Source of the DNA: Sporosarcina sp. E16_8 | GTDB lineage: Bacteria; Bacillota; Bacilli; Bacillales_A; Planococcaceae | Assembly (NCBI RefSeq): GCF_017347095.1 | Contig: NZ_JADPRZ010000016.1 | Coordinates: forward strand, 1-61,837 | Length of the DNA stretch: 61,837 bases | Direction: 5' to 3' | Shown here: positions 8,985 to 19,681 of the stretch, piece after piece | Layout: every line of letters starts with the position of its first letter | Position numbering within the stretch: the first letter of the stretch is position 1 | Program-made: the position numbers and the translations under genes | Notes under the pieces: generated by a model | Told to the model about the DNA's origin: nothing | Database searches by the model: none | What the model saw: the letters and a program-made list of their open reading frames with translations, nothing else

Positions 8985-10619
8985 TTACTTGAATTCTACT
9001 TTCGACAGCAAATCCGACCCAGTTGGGTGTGGAAGGAAACCTGATAGATTCTTAGCTCCTCCAAGAAGCGGAGTTGAGTGAGCAAGCGGCACCCAAGGAG
9101 CGTCTTCATGAATAATAACTTGTGCTTTTTTGTACAATTCATTTCGTTTCTCTTCATCGACTTCAGTTTGTGCTGCAATTAGAATGTCATGCAGTTCGTC
9201 GTTCTTATAATACGTATAGTTATTGCTGCCGATATTATCTTCATCTAACAAGACGTATAGGAAGTTATCTGCATCTCCGTTATCCCCAGTCCAGCCGAGC
9301 ATGAACGCATCTGCATCTCCTTTACTTGCAAGTTCAAGATAAGTTGCCCATTCATGCGAAACGATTTTCGCAGTAATTCCTATATCAGCAAGGTTTTTCT
9401 GAATGACTTCAGCCACTTTTTTACCATCTGGCATATATGGACGTGGTACCGGCATTGCCCATAGTTCCATCTCAAAACCATCTTCAAGTCCTACCGATTT
9501 TAGAAGTTCTTTCGCTTTTTCAGGATTGTATTCATATCCTTCTACATCGTCGTTATAACCTGAAATGGATGGCGGCATCGGATTTTTAGCGACATCCGCA
9601 CGTCCTTCGAAGAATGAGTCAACAATTGATTGTTTGTCGATTGCATAGTTAATCGCTTGACGTACTTCTTTTTTATCGAAAGGCGGGCGTGTTACTGTAA
9701 GACCCAAGTAGCCCACGTTCATAGATGGGCGTTCAAACAATTGAAGTTTCTCATTATCTTCAATCGATTTGCCGTCTGATGGATTAATACCATCTGCAAG
9801 TTCGATATCTCCAGCCATCAATGCATTCAAACGTGCAGAGTTGTCAGGAATTGAACGGAAGATAATCTTTTGAAGTTTTGGTAGTCCTTCATCCCAGTAA
9901 TCATCGAATTTTTCAATTGTGATGGTTTCATTTGGTTTCCATTCAACGAACTGGAATGGACCTGTACCAACTGGTTTTCTTTCGAATTGATCGTCACCTA
10001 ATTCAAATGCAGTCGGGCTTGCAATTGCAAACATACTCATTGCGATATTTTTAAGGAATGGTGCTTGTGAACGTGTTAATTTAATTAGCACTGTATTTTC
10101 GCCATCTGCTGTAACTGACTCAATAACATGCCCTTCATCACCTTTAAAACCACCGAACATTGAGTTGTAGTATGGGAATTTTTCTGCGTCGCCATTTGCC
10201 CAGCGCTCAAAGTTTTTAACGACTGCGTCAGCATTAAAGTCAGTTCCATCATGGAATTTGACGCCTTCGCGCAGTTTGAATGTGTATGTTAAACCGTCTT
10301 CACTTGGCTCCCATTCTGTTGCAAGCCCCGGGGTAATCGTTGTGTCCTGCTCCCCGAAGTTCAGAAGCGTTTCGTAAAGGTTGACCGTAACTTTGAAAGA
10401 TTCTCCTTCAGTTACCCTTGATGGATCGAGGGAAGTTGAATCCCCACCGCGTCCAAACACTAATGTATCTTGCACATTTTTACCGTCTTCAGTTTTAGTA
10501 CCTTCTTTTTTGCCTTCTTCCTTCTTGCCATCGCCAGCATCTGATCCACAAGCGGCTAGCGCTGTCGAAAGAACGAGAAGCAACATTAGTACTAGTAAGC
10601 CTAACTTCTTTTTTCTCAT
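8985..10619 (-). CDS. Peptide-binding lipoprotein of an ABC importer (DppA/OppA type)
   Basis: A 544-residue extracellular solute-binding protein, family 5. The signal peptide ends in the lipobox LAAC (Cys near residue 24), so it should be lipid-anchored outside the membrane, followed by a charged low-complexity linker. The SBP_bac_5 fold follows, ending HEDAPWVPLAHSTPLLGGAKN. It begins in a 4-nt ATGA overlap with the upstream ATPase gene. A truncated paralogue at 12848-13873 shares high identity along both of its retained ends. Preference for di- or oligopeptides cannot be told from sequence. Confidence 0.94.
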   Translation of the reverse strand: MRKKKLGLLVLMLLLVLSTALAACGSDAGDGKKEEGKKEGTKTEDGKNVQDTLVFGRGGDSTSLDPSRVTEGESFKVTVNLYETLLNFGEQDTTITPGLATEWEPSEDGLTYTFKLREGVKFHDGTDFNADAVVKNFERWANGDAEKFPYYNSMFGGFKGDEGHVIESVTADGENTVLIKLTRSQAPFLKNIAMSMFAIASPTAFELGDDQFERKPVGTGPFQFVEWKPNETITIEKFDDYWDEGLPKLQKIIFRSIPDNSARLNALMAGDIELADGINPSDGKSIEDNEKLQLFERPSMNVGYLGLTVTRPPFDKKEVRQAINYAIDKQSIVDSFFEGRADVAKNPMPPSISGYNDDVEGYEYNPEKAKELLKSVGLEDGFEMELWAMPVPRPYMPDGKKVAEVIQKNLADIGITAKIVSHEWATYLELASKGDADAFMLGWTGDNGDADNFLYVLLDEDNIGSNNYTYYKNDELHDILIAAQTEVDEEKRNELYKKAQVIIHEDAPWVPLAHSTPLLGGAKNLSGFLPHPTGSDLLSKVEFK

Positions 10620-11629
10620 ATTGACCCCTCCAACTGTTTTATATCATTGTCTACCTGTTCACTGTAAAGATGGCAGGCGACAGAATGACCCGAATCATGC
10701 TCAGTGAGCCTTGGTGTAACTTTCGTGCAAATTTCCATCTTATGCGGACAGCGCGTATGGAACGTGCAACCGCTAGGAGGATTTGCAGGGTTTGGAATAT
10801 CCCCTTCAAGAAGAATTTGCTCTTTCTTGAAATCCGGATCAGGTACTGGAACCGCTGACAATAATGCCTGTGTATACGGATGAAGCGCTTTCAAATAGAG
10901 CTGCTCGCTGTCTGCCATTTCTACCATCTTCCCTAGATACATAACGCCGACCCTGTCACTTATATGACGGACGACCCCAAGATCGTGGGCAATGAAGATG
11001 TAAGTGAGATTGAATTCCTTCTGCAAATCTTGCATGAGGTTTAACACTTGAGACTGAATCGACACATCGAGAGCCGATACAGGTTCATCAGCAATTATCA
11101 GTTTCGGATTTGTCATTAGCGCTCGAGCAATTCCGATACGTTGCCGCTGTCCTCCACTAAACTGATGTGGATAACGCTTGGCATGATATGCGCTTAGACC
11201 AACAATTTCGAGAAATTCACGCACTTTCTTTTTCCGCTCTTTTGAATTATCAAGGCCGTGCACAATGAGCGGCTCTTCTAATATCTTTTCAATCGTGTGA
11301 CGCGGATTCAATGATGCGTATGGATCTTGGAATACCATTTGGATATCTCGTCTTGTTTTTCGCATTTCCTCGGTAGATAAGGACGTCAAATCTTTGCCGT
11401 CAAACTCTACTTTTCCTTCAGTTGGTTCAAGAAGCCGCATGAGCATTCGACCTGTTGTCGATTTACCGCATCCAGATTCGCCTACTATGCCAAGGGTTTC
11501 CCCTTCATTCACGTAAAATGACACGTCATCCACCGCTTTAACGTAACCGACCGTTCTGCCAAGAATCCCTTTTTTAATGGGGAAATACTTTTTCAAACCT
11601 TCAACTTTCAATAAGGGCTTTGTTGTCAT
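10616..11629 (-). CDS. Peptide ABC transporter ATPase (DppF/OppF type)
   Basis: A 337-residue nucleotide-binding subunit. Walker A is GESGCGKST near residue 52, the signature is [15 protein letters not shown] and Walker B is [12 protein letters not shown]. The C-terminal oligopeptide-transporter tail contains the cysteine-rich [14 protein letters not shown], a site that binds Fe-S in some homologues. The open frame reaches 11692, but the ATG at 11629 is preceded by GGGTGGAACAGC and gives the usual N-terminus, so the gene overlaps the end of the partner ATPase by 29 nt. Confidence 0.93.
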   Translation of the reverse strand: MTTKPLLKVEGLKKYFPIKKGILGRTVGYVKAVDDVSFYVNEGETLGIVGESGCGKSTTGRMLMRLLEPTEGKVEFDGKDLTSLSTEEMRKTRRDIQMVFQDPYASLNPRHTIEKILEEPLIVHGLDNSKERKKKVREFLEIVGLSAYHAKRYPHQFSGGQRQRIGIARALMTNPKLIIADEPVSALDVSIQSQVLNLMQDLQKEFNLTYIFIAHDLGVVRHISDRVGVMYLGKMVEMADSEQLYLKALHPYTQALLSAVPVPDPDFKKEQILLEGDIPNPANPPSGCTFHTRCPHKMEICTKVTPRLTEHDSGHSVACHLYSEQVDNDIKQLEGSI

Positions 11630-12623
11630 GCTGTTCCACCCCTTCTCTGTCGTATAGAAAGCATCTCGTCTGGTGAACAGCCGATGTTTCATATAGTTCA
11701 GGATCTTCTGTTAGACAACGATCAAATGCAAATTCACATCTTGCTGCAAATCTGCACCCTTGCTGAATCGAACCGGGTTTCGGCACGCTGCCTGGGATAG
11801 AATAGAGTCGCTCTTTTTTGTAGCGCATGTCGGGAACGGATTGAATCAGCCCTTTTGTATAAGGATGCTGGGGATCTTCGAAGATCATCTTAACGGATGC
11901 CTCTTCAATAATTTGTCCAGCATACATGACAATGACTCGTTCGCATGTTTCTGCAACGACACCCAAGTCATGAGTAATTAGGAGCACAGCCGTATTCAGT
12001 CTCGTATTTAATTCCCTCATTAACTTCAATATCTGTGCTTGAATCGTCACATCGAGAGCAGTGGTTGGTTCGTCAGCAATGAGTACTTTAGGATCACATA
12101 CCAGCGCCATCGCAATCATTACACGCTGCCGCATTCCTCCCGATAATTGGTGAGGGTAGTCTCTCATCATTTCCTTTGCACGAGGCAAACCGACCAATTT
12201 CAACATTTCAACTGCTTTTCCCTCGGCCTTTTTCTTAGACCAGCCTTTTTCGTGAATTCGCACTGCTTCTGTCATTTGATTGCCAATCGAGAACAATGGA
12301 TTCAGCGATGTCATCGGTTCTTGGAAAATCATCGCAATATCATTTCCTCGAATACGCCGCATCTGCTTTTCATTCATAGCAAGTAAGTCTTTATCTTCAA
12401 ATAATATTTCGCCCCCGACAACTTTTCCAGGAGGCTTTGGTACTAGCCCCATTATCGATAAGGAAGTTACACTTTTTCCGCAACCAGATTCTCCGACAAT
12501 TCCAAGGATTTCTCCTTCTTTCAAATGGAAGTCAATATGATCAACAGCCGGTATTTCCCCCGAATCAGTAAAAAAGGTCGTCTGTAAATCCTTTACTTGG
12601 AGGACAATCTTCCTCTCATCCAT
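11601..12623 (-). CDS. Peptide ABC transporter ATPase (DppD/OppD type)
   Basis: A 340-residue nucleotide-binding subunit and first gene of the importer operon. Walker A is GESGCGKS near residue 43, the signature [15 protein letters not shown] and Walker [13 protein letters not shown]. The C-terminal tail carries the HPY-type motif [13 protein letters not shown] and a short cysteine motif. I chose the ATG at 12623, with AAAGGGTGATC upstream, rather than the frame's first codon at 12647. A consensus promoter lies about 60 bp upstream. The gene order ATPase-ATPase-lipoprotein-permease-permease is unusual, since the binding-protein gene often comes first. Confidence 0.93.
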   Translation of the reverse strand: MDERKIVLQVKDLQTTFFTDSGEIPAVDHIDFHLKEGEILGIVGESGCGKSVTSLSIMGLVPKPPGKVVGGEILFEDKDLLAMNEKQMRRIRGNDIAMIFQEPMTSLNPLFSIGNQMTEAVRIHEKGWSKKKAEGKAVEMLKLVGLPRAKEMMRDYPHQLSGGMRQRVMIAMALVCDPKVLIADEPTTALDVTIQAQILKLMRELNTRLNTAVLLITHDLGVVAETCERVIVMYAGQIIEEASVKMIFEDPQHPYTKGLIQSVPDMRYKKERLYSIPGSVPKPGSIQQGCRFAARCEFAFDRCLTEDPELYETSAVHQTRCFLYDREGVEQHDNKALIES

Positions 12624-12683
12624 CTGATCACCCTTTTTCTTTATCAATCAATTATTTATATTCAGAATTAATAGGTCGTTCTT

Positions 12684-12711
12684 ATTATACGATTATGCAG
12701 AATAAATGCAA
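12684..12711 (-). promoter_or_regulatory. SigA-type promoter of the peptide importer operon
   Basis: On the minus strand TTGCAT (12711-12706), a 16-bp spacer and a perfect TATAAT (12689-12684) lie about 60 bp before the first ATPase start. A terminator just upstream isolates the operon from the ygaD transcript. Confidence 0.7.
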
Positions 12712-12800
12712 TACTTTTTTCGTATATTCTTATAATGACAAAGTCATACTCTTGGTACTAAAACCTATTAACAGTAGATTATGTTTTAATCTACAACCGA

Positions 12801-12848
12801 AAAAAGCTATCCGATTAACCAGGGTATCGGTCAATCGGATAGCTTTTT
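12801..12848 (-). terminator. Terminator after the truncated lipoprotein gene
   Basis: A perfect 16-bp stem (AAAAAGCTATCCGATT pairing with AATCGGATAGCTTTTT) with a 16-nt loop. It separates the ygaD-side transcript from the importer operon. Confidence 0.92.
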
Positions 12849-13873
12849 CACTCTTTTTCTTCTTCTTTTGGTATTTCGAACTCCACTTTCGACAACACAT
12901 CAAAGCCTGTTGCACGGGGTAAGTAATTCATCAAATACTTTGTCGCTCCTAAAAGCGACGTTGAATCGACAGTGAATAGGGAAGGAGCATCTTCATAAAT
13001 GGTCTTTATAAATGGTCGTTCAAAAAATTGTAAAGCAGCATCGTCGTTAACTTCCATTCTATCTTCCGGATTAATACTATCCGCTAAATCGATATCTCCT
13101 GCAATCAATGCATTCAAGCGTGCAGTATTATCAGGTATTGACTTGAAGATGACTTTTTCAAGCTTTGGTAATCCTTCTTGCCAATACTCTTGGAATTTCA
13201 CAACCACGATTGCTTCATTCTGTTTCCCCTCGACATATTGAAACGGTCCCGTACCGATAGGATCGCTTTCGAATTCATCATCCCTTTGTTCAAATACACT
13301 CGGGCTAACAATGGAGAAAGAACTCATCGTCAGATTTTTTAAGAATGACTCTTGCGGGCGATTCAACTTGATCGTTATTTCTTCATCGCCGTCAGTCGCC
13401 ACCGATTTAATAATCCGACTGTCATCCACCTTGAAACCATCGAATACCGAACCGTAGGAAGGAAACTCTTCCGCATCGCCGTTAGTCCAGCGCTCAAAAT
13501 TTTTCATGACCGCATCTGCATTAAAATCTGTTTCGTCATGAAATTTGACATCTTTCCGCAACTGGAACGTGTACGTCAAACCGTCCTCACTAGACTTCCA
13601 CTTTTCCGCCAAACCAGGAACTACTTTTGCACCTTCCTCATCGAGATTCACAAGCGTCTCATACAGGTTGACAGTAACATGGCTAGAATCCCCTTCTTTC
13701 ATATGGGCTGGGTCTAGTGACGTGGAATTTCCGCTATGTCCATAAACTAATATTTTCTTTGCATTTTGTTGCATACTTTCCTCATCCGAATTTGACGATG
13801 AACATGCTCCAAGCATTGCCAAAAGGGCAACAATCATGAACAAGGCTAGTGGCCTAAATTTTATCTTTTTCAT
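12848..13873 (-). pseudogene. Peptide-binding lipoprotein paralogue with internal deletion
   Basis: The 341-residue frame starts as a normal binding lipoprotein (lipobox LGAC near residue 24) and aligns with the intact 544-residue protein at 8985-10619 up to the sequence LQFFERP. It then jumps at about residue 291 to IYEDAPSLFTVDS, which corresponds to HEDAPWVPLAHS near the paralogue's C-terminus. About 200 residues of the second lobe are missing, in frame. At the junction the DNA has a 10-bp direct repeat ATAAATGGTC (12995-13004 and 13008-13017). Without the second lobe it should not close on ligand, so I call it a pseudogene, though it could still be expressed. It follows ygaD by 18 bp. Confidence 0.85.
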
Positions 13874-13891
13874 AAAAATTCCTCCAACTTT

Positions 13892-15643
13892 TTAATCTCC
13901 AAGTACTTGAACTTGGAACAAACCATAGTAAATCCCTTGTAATTTCATCAATTGATCGTGTGTACCCATCTCTTTTAGCTGTCCTGAATCAATGACAAAA
14001 ATCTTATCCGCGTGCGTAATTGTCGACAAGCGGTGAGCAATAATGAGTGTCGTTCTTTCATTCGCAAGTCGTTCAAGCGATTCCTGAATGAGCGCTTCAC
14101 TTTCAAGGTCAAGTGCTGATGTCGCCTCGTCTAAGATAAGAAGTGGTGGATTTTTCAAGAAAACACGTGCAATCGCAATCCGCTGTTTCTGACCACCTGA
14201 CAGCTTTACACCACGTTCCCCTACTTTTGTATCGTAACCAAGCGACAGCCCCTCGATGAAATCATGTGCATTCGCCGCTTTTGCAGCAGCAATTACTTCT
14301 TCATCTGTTGCATCCGATTTCCCCATTAAAATATTGCTCTTTACTGAATCACTAAACAAAATAGTATCTTGCAAAACAATTCCAATCTGCTCACGTAGCG
14401 ATTTTATAGTAACGTCTCGTAAATCATGCCCATCTATACGCACAGCCCCGCCCGTCACATCATGAAATCTTGGAATCAAACCAACGATAGTCGATTTCCC
14501 ACCGCCGCTCATGCCGACAAATGCGACTGTCTCTCCTGGTTTCACAGTAAAATTAATGCCATCCAAGATCGTTTCTCCATCTGTTTCATACGTAAAGCTC
14601 ACATTATCGAACTCGATTTCTCCGTCCATTGGAGGAAGTTCCGTTGCTCCGGGCTTATTCGTAATATCATAATCCTGTTCCATCAGATCAAAGACACGAT
14701 CCATCGAAGCAAAAGATTGTGTTAACGATGTTGAAGCATTAACCAGTCTTCGCAACGGATTATAAACCCGGTCGATGTATGCGACGAATGCAACCATCGT
14801 TCCAACGGACAAATCATTGTTGATGACTTGATAACCTGCGTATGCAAGAACGAGAAGTGGTGCAACATCAGTAATCGTGTTTACGACTGCAAATGCTTTC
14901 GCATTCCATTTTGTATGATCGAGTGCTTTATCGAGAAAATTGCCATTCGTCTTATCGAAACGCTGTTGTTCCTCTTCTTCAAGTGCAAAACTTTTAATAA
15001 CACTTACACCTGAAACACGTTCATGCAGATAGCTTTGCACATCCGCAAGTGCTTGGGATCGTTTCCCAGTCAATTCTCGTAATTTTCCGAAAAAGTGTTT
15101 GACGCTGTACGCATAAAAAGGGAATGCCAAAAGCGTAACAAGCGTCAGTGGAACGTCCATCGTCAGCATAATGACAACTGCGATGATGATTGTCGCGAGG
15201 TCAAGCCAAACATTCATAAGCCCAATCATAACAAAGTTTTTCGTTTGCTCCACGTCATTTATAACCCGCGAAATGATTTCTCCAGCTCGAGTATTTGAAT
15301 AGTAGCTGAGACTCAATTTTTGCAGATGTGAATACAACTCTTTCCGGATATCATACAAAATCTTATTACTCACATACTGGGCATAATATTGTCGGTAATA
15401 TTCAACCGGTGGCCGGATGATAAAGAACACGAGAACTGTTCCGCCAAGCCAATAAAATAATTGCCTTGTCATCTCTGCCTTAGTCAGTGTATCCGATCCG
15501 ATAATGTCATCGATTACGATTTTCATCAGCAGTGGAATGAATAGTGGAATAGCGAATTTCACAATCCCAATAACTATCGTCAAAACTATTAGCCAGTTAT
15601 ATGGTTTAACAAACTTCATATAGCGTTTTATACTGTCACCCAT
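13892..15643 (-). CDS. ygaD: ABC-type multidrug/lipid exporter YgaD
   Basis: A 583-residue half-transporter with the permease and ATPase fused, as in the MsbA/BmrA group. Six transmembrane helices occupy about residues 1-310. The nucleotide-binding domain has Walker A GMSGGGKST near residue 374, signature LSGGQKQRIAIAR and Walker B LLILDEATSALD, with the H-loop in AHRLST. It would act as a homodimer; the substrate is unknown. Synteny with B. subtilis ygaD (between ygaC and gsaB) supports the name. The region upstream is packed with repeats. Confidence 0.9.
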   Translation of the reverse strand: MGDSIKRYMKFVKPYNWLIVLTIVIGIVKFAIPLFIPLLMKIVIDDIIGSDTLTKAEMTRQLFYWLGGTVLVFFIIRPPVEYYRQYYAQYVSNKILYDIRKELYSHLQKLSLSYYSNTRAGEIISRVINDVEQTKNFVMIGLMNVWLDLATIIIAVVIMLTMDVPLTLVTLLAFPFYAYSVKHFFGKLRELTGKRSQALADVQSYLHERVSGVSVIKSFALEEEEQQRFDKTNGNFLDKALDHTKWNAKAFAVVNTITDVAPLLVLAYAGYQVINNDLSVGTMVAFVAYIDRVYNPLRRLVNASTSLTQSFASMDRVFDLMEQDYDITNKPGATELPPMDGEIEFDNVSFTYETDGETILDGINFTVKPGETVAFVGMSGGGKSTIVGLIPRFHDVTGGAVRIDGHDLRDVTIKSLREQIGIVLQDTILFSDSVKSNILMGKSDATDEEVIAAAKAANAHDFIEGLSLGYDTKVGERGVKLSGGQKQRIAIARVFLKNPPLLILDEATSALDLESEALIQESLERLANERTTLIIAHRLSTITHADKIFVIDSGQLKEMGTHDQLMKLQGIYYGLFQVQVLGD

Positions 15644-15659
15644 CTTTTAACCTCCTACT

Positions 15660-16205
15660 ATGAAAAGCGTAAGGCGCCGTTTAGCCCCGACATTAAAGGT
15701 AGGCAGTTTAAAGCCGCGACATCCTGTCGCAACAACTGCATGACCCACTTCGTGTGGGCCCAGGGGCTGGCGCCTGAAGTCTAGCCAGCAAACTAAGTTG
15801 AAAAGTATATGCTTTCTTATCTCTCCATGAAAAGCGTAAGGCGCCGTTTAGCCCCGACAAGTAGGAGGGATGCAGTTCATCCCTCCCTGCTGGAAGGCTT
15901 GAAGATAAAGGCAGTCTTTGCCTTTTGGGCAAGACTGAAGCGTCTCGAGGGGCTGGCCAGCAAACTAAGTTGAAAAGTATATGCTTTCTTATCTCTCTAT
16001 GGAAAGCGTAAGTCGCCGTTTAGCCCCGACAAGTAGGAGGGATGCAGTTCATCCCTCCCTGCTGAAAGGCTTGAAGATAAAGGCGATCTTTGCCTTTTCG
16101 GCAAGGCTGAAGCTACAGAGGAAGGCAGCTTAGGATCGCGACATCCTGTCGCAACAGCTGCATGACCCACGTCATGTGGGCCCAGGGGCTGGCGCCCGGA
16201 GTCTA
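15660..16205 (+). repeat. Tandem mosaic array of AAAAGCG...GTCTAGAC repeats, copies 2-4
   Basis: Three units begin AAAAGCGTAAGGCGCC or GAAAGCGTAAGTCGCC at 15660, 15827 and 15999 (periods of about 167 and 172 bp), each followed by GTTTAGCCCCGAC. Units 1 and 2 end with AAGTTGAAAAGTATATGC and TTTCTTATCTCTC. Unit 3 is longer and ends GGAGTCTAGACACC. Interiors are swapped modules: a hairpin CGCGACATCCTGTCGC, a block GTAGGAGGGATGCAGTTCAT and a block TGACCCAC with GTGGGCCCAGG. No gene is supported; minus-strand frames here are repeat-derived. Confidence 0.85.
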
Positions 16206-16345
16206 GACACCGACCCGCGTAGAAATAGCCTGCCGCAATCTTTCGCGACAGGCATAAATGACAAAGGAAGGCAGCCTAAGGTCGCGACGTCCCGTCGTAA
16301 CAAGGAGTGATGTAATTCAATCCCTCCCCACTGCACACCTAAATC
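16206..16345 (+). repeat. Degenerate fragments of the same repeat family
   Basis: Contains GAAGGCAGCCTAAGGTCGCGAC, CGTCCCGTCG and AAGGAGTGATGTAATTCAAT, which match interior modules of the array to its left, but lacks the AAAAGCG boundary. It also has a CCTGCCG and GCGACAGG inverted pair. It appears to be an older, decayed unit between the array and the 3' end of ygaC. Confidence 0.55.
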
Positions 16346-16367
16346 CTTGCAAGCACGATCAGGCTTT

Positions 16368-16913
16368 TCACTTGCTTTTCTTGACCTGTTTGTAGAATTC
16401 ATATCTGGATGTCCATACTTCAATGAAGTCGGGAGCAAACGGCCCCCTGCGCTGTTTGATCCAACCAAGCAAAGTATCCAAATTCTTCTTCAGTATCTGA
16501 TCAATAACATTTGGATAACCCATCTGCTTCCTATGATCGTCATATTCATCCTCATCAAGAATCATATAACTCATATCCGGGAACACTTTCACATCAAGAT
16601 CATAATCAATATATTTCAATGATTTGTTATCGTAAACGAAAGGTGAGCTCATGTTGATATAATAATAAACGCCATCTTCTCTTAACATGCAAATGATATT
16701 GAACCAGTGCTCAGCGTGAAAATAGCAAATCGAAGGCTCGCGTGTCAACCATGTACGTCCGTCCGACTCTGTTACAAGCGTCCTTTCATTCGCACCGATG
16801 ACAATATTACGTGTTCCTTTCAACACTACAGTTTCCTGCCAAACCCGATGGATTTTACCATTATGTTTATAACTATGTACTTGTATCGTTTCTCCTTCTT
16901 TAGCAATCGTCAT
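16368..16913 (-). CDS. ygaC: DUF402 nucleoside di/triphosphatase-like protein (YgaC)
   Basis: A 181-residue protein of the UPF0374/DUF402 family, some members of which hydrolyse nucleoside tri- and diphosphates. Family hallmarks are the N-terminal [16 protein letters not shown], the beta-rich core [20 protein letters not shown] segment and the acidic [13 protein letters not shown] and [10 protein letters not shown] stretches near residues 100-125, which bind divalent metal. The length matches the family. It lies between a repeat array and sspE, as ygaC does near ygaB/sspE in B. subtilis. GGTGGG precedes the start at slightly long spacing. Confidence 0.88.
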   Translation of the reverse strand: MTIAKEGETIQVHSYKHNGKIHRVWQETVVLKGTRNIVIGANERTLVTESDGRTWLTREPSICYFHAEHWFNIICMLREDGVYYYINMSSPFVYDNKSLKYIDYDLDVKVFPDMSYMILDEDEYDDHRKQMGYPNVIDQILKKNLDTLLGWIKQRRGPFAPDFIEVWTSRYEFYKQVKKSK

Positions 16914-17040
16914 GATTAACCCACCTTTTGGTTGCCGGAAAATTTCGAAGCCATTATTATTTCATCATTATACCAAGAGAACGGTACTATTTGAAACCTT
17001 TCAACTTTTATTTCCATTCATGACGTCAATTGTAGGTAAA

Positions 17041-17165
17041 ACAAAAGCGCAAGCGCCTGTTCAGAGGCGACAGGCATAAGACGGGCTGGCGAAGCGGCGT
17101 TCTTTGCCGCACAGCCGGACTGGCTTATGACCCGAGCCTTTAGGCGCTGGAATCTGGACGTGGAA
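17041..17165 (+). repeat. AAAAGCG family repeat, copy 5 (short form)
   Basis: Starts AAAAGCGCAAGCGCCTG and ends GGCGCTGGAATCTGGACG, a variant of the GGAGTCTAGAC boundary. The interior has an inverted pair built on GCATAAGACGGGCTGG and CCGGACTGGCTTATGACC. It accounts for most of the gap between ygaC and sspE. Confidence 0.65.
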
Positions 17166-17220
17166 TATCGTCTTTTGTAGGGTATCCACAGGGCGAGAAT
17201 TTTATAGTTTCAAAGAAATT

Positions 17221-17257
17221 AAAAAACCGGCAGAAGCATAAAGCCCCTGCCGGCCGG
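17221..17257 (-). terminator. sspE terminator
   Basis: On the minus strand CCGGCAG pairs with CTGCCGG, followed by TTTTTTAATTT. It lies about 15 bp past the sspE stop. Confidence 0.88.
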
Positions 17258-17271
17258 CGGAATCCATTTAC

Positions 17272-17583
17272 TTATTTCGAACCGTTCTCGAACTGATTCG
17301 CGCGCTGTCCAGAAGCATTTCTTTTGTTTGCTTCGGATTGTTGGTTTTGCTTCCTAACTTGATTAACATCAGTTTCGGAACCAAACTCCTCAGTCATCGC
17401 ATTTTGGTTTTGATTTTGGTTTTGCATTTTTTGCATTGATTGTTGGTTTTGTTTCCTAACCTGATTTACATCAGTTTCAGAAGCAAACTCCTCGTTCATT
17501 GCATTTTTGTTTTGTTGTTGTGATGCTTGGTTCTGTTTTCGTACTTGTTTCGCATCAGTTTGATTCGGGTTATTTTTGGTCAA
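17272..17583 (-). CDS. sspE: Gamma-type small acid-soluble spore protein
   Basis: A 103-residue Gln/Asn-rich protein stored in the spore core and degraded by the GPR protease at germination to supply amino acids. It has internal repeats of the unit EEFxSETDVNQVRKQNQQS, with GPR-type sites EEFASETD and EEFGSETD; the first unit is shortened. The frame is open back to 17679, but I assign the TTG at 17583, since GGAGGTGA lies 8 nt upstream and the product then begins MTKNNPNQTDAKQ, as expected for SspE. It lies between fabL and ygaC, as in B. subtilis. Expression would be SigG-driven in the forespore (family knowledge). Confidence 0.92.
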   Translation of the reverse strand: MTKNNPNQTDAKQVRKQNQASQQQNKNAMNEEFASETDVNQVRKQNQQSMQKMQNQNQNQNAMTEEFGSETDVNQVRKQNQQSEANKRNASGQRANQFENGSK

Positions 17584-17647
17584 TGGATTTTTCACCTCCG
17601 TACAACTATCATGTACAAGAAGGCATTTTTTATTCAATTGGAATTTT

Positions 17648-19458
<1,811 letters not shown>

Positions 19459-19548
19459 CATTTCCTCCTTATCGCATATGCTTATCATTGAGCATAAATG
19501 GGTATTGATATGTATATGACATTTAACCAACATCCTGTTGGCCCAAAG

Positions 19549-19632
19549 CCTCCGGCGGATGTCACAGATTTTGAAGGGAGTGGAAAACTCAATTCAAAAT
19601 CTGGACGCAATCACTCCGAGGCGTGATTGATA
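19549..19632 (+). repeat. Two-hairpin repeat, copy upstream of yfhP
   Basis: Begins CTCCGGCGGATGTCACAGAT, forms the stem CAGATTTTGAA with TTCAAAATCTG and then a second stem AATCACTCC with GGCGTGATT, ending 50 bp before the yfhP start. It is homologous to 5528-5619, with paired base changes in both stems. Confidence 0.75.
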
Positions 19633-19681
19633 AAGTCGATCCAATGCTTAGCAAGACTGCTTAGGTAAAAGGAGTGATCAT

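Noticed and set aside
12730..12922. Overlapping short frames on both strands in the gap before the peptide importer.
   Set aside because: They fall across a promoter and a terminator and have no start signals.
15708..16468. Minus-strand frames in the repeat array (74 and 98 codons).
   Set aside because: They arise from repeat modules (shared ending LRAPAPGPT) and the second runs into the end of ygaC; no start signals.
16368..17271. Possible genomic island around ygaC because of the many repeats.
   Set aside because: Gene order ygaD-ygaC-sspE-fabL follows the B. subtilis pattern and there is no integrase, tRNA or att-like pair.
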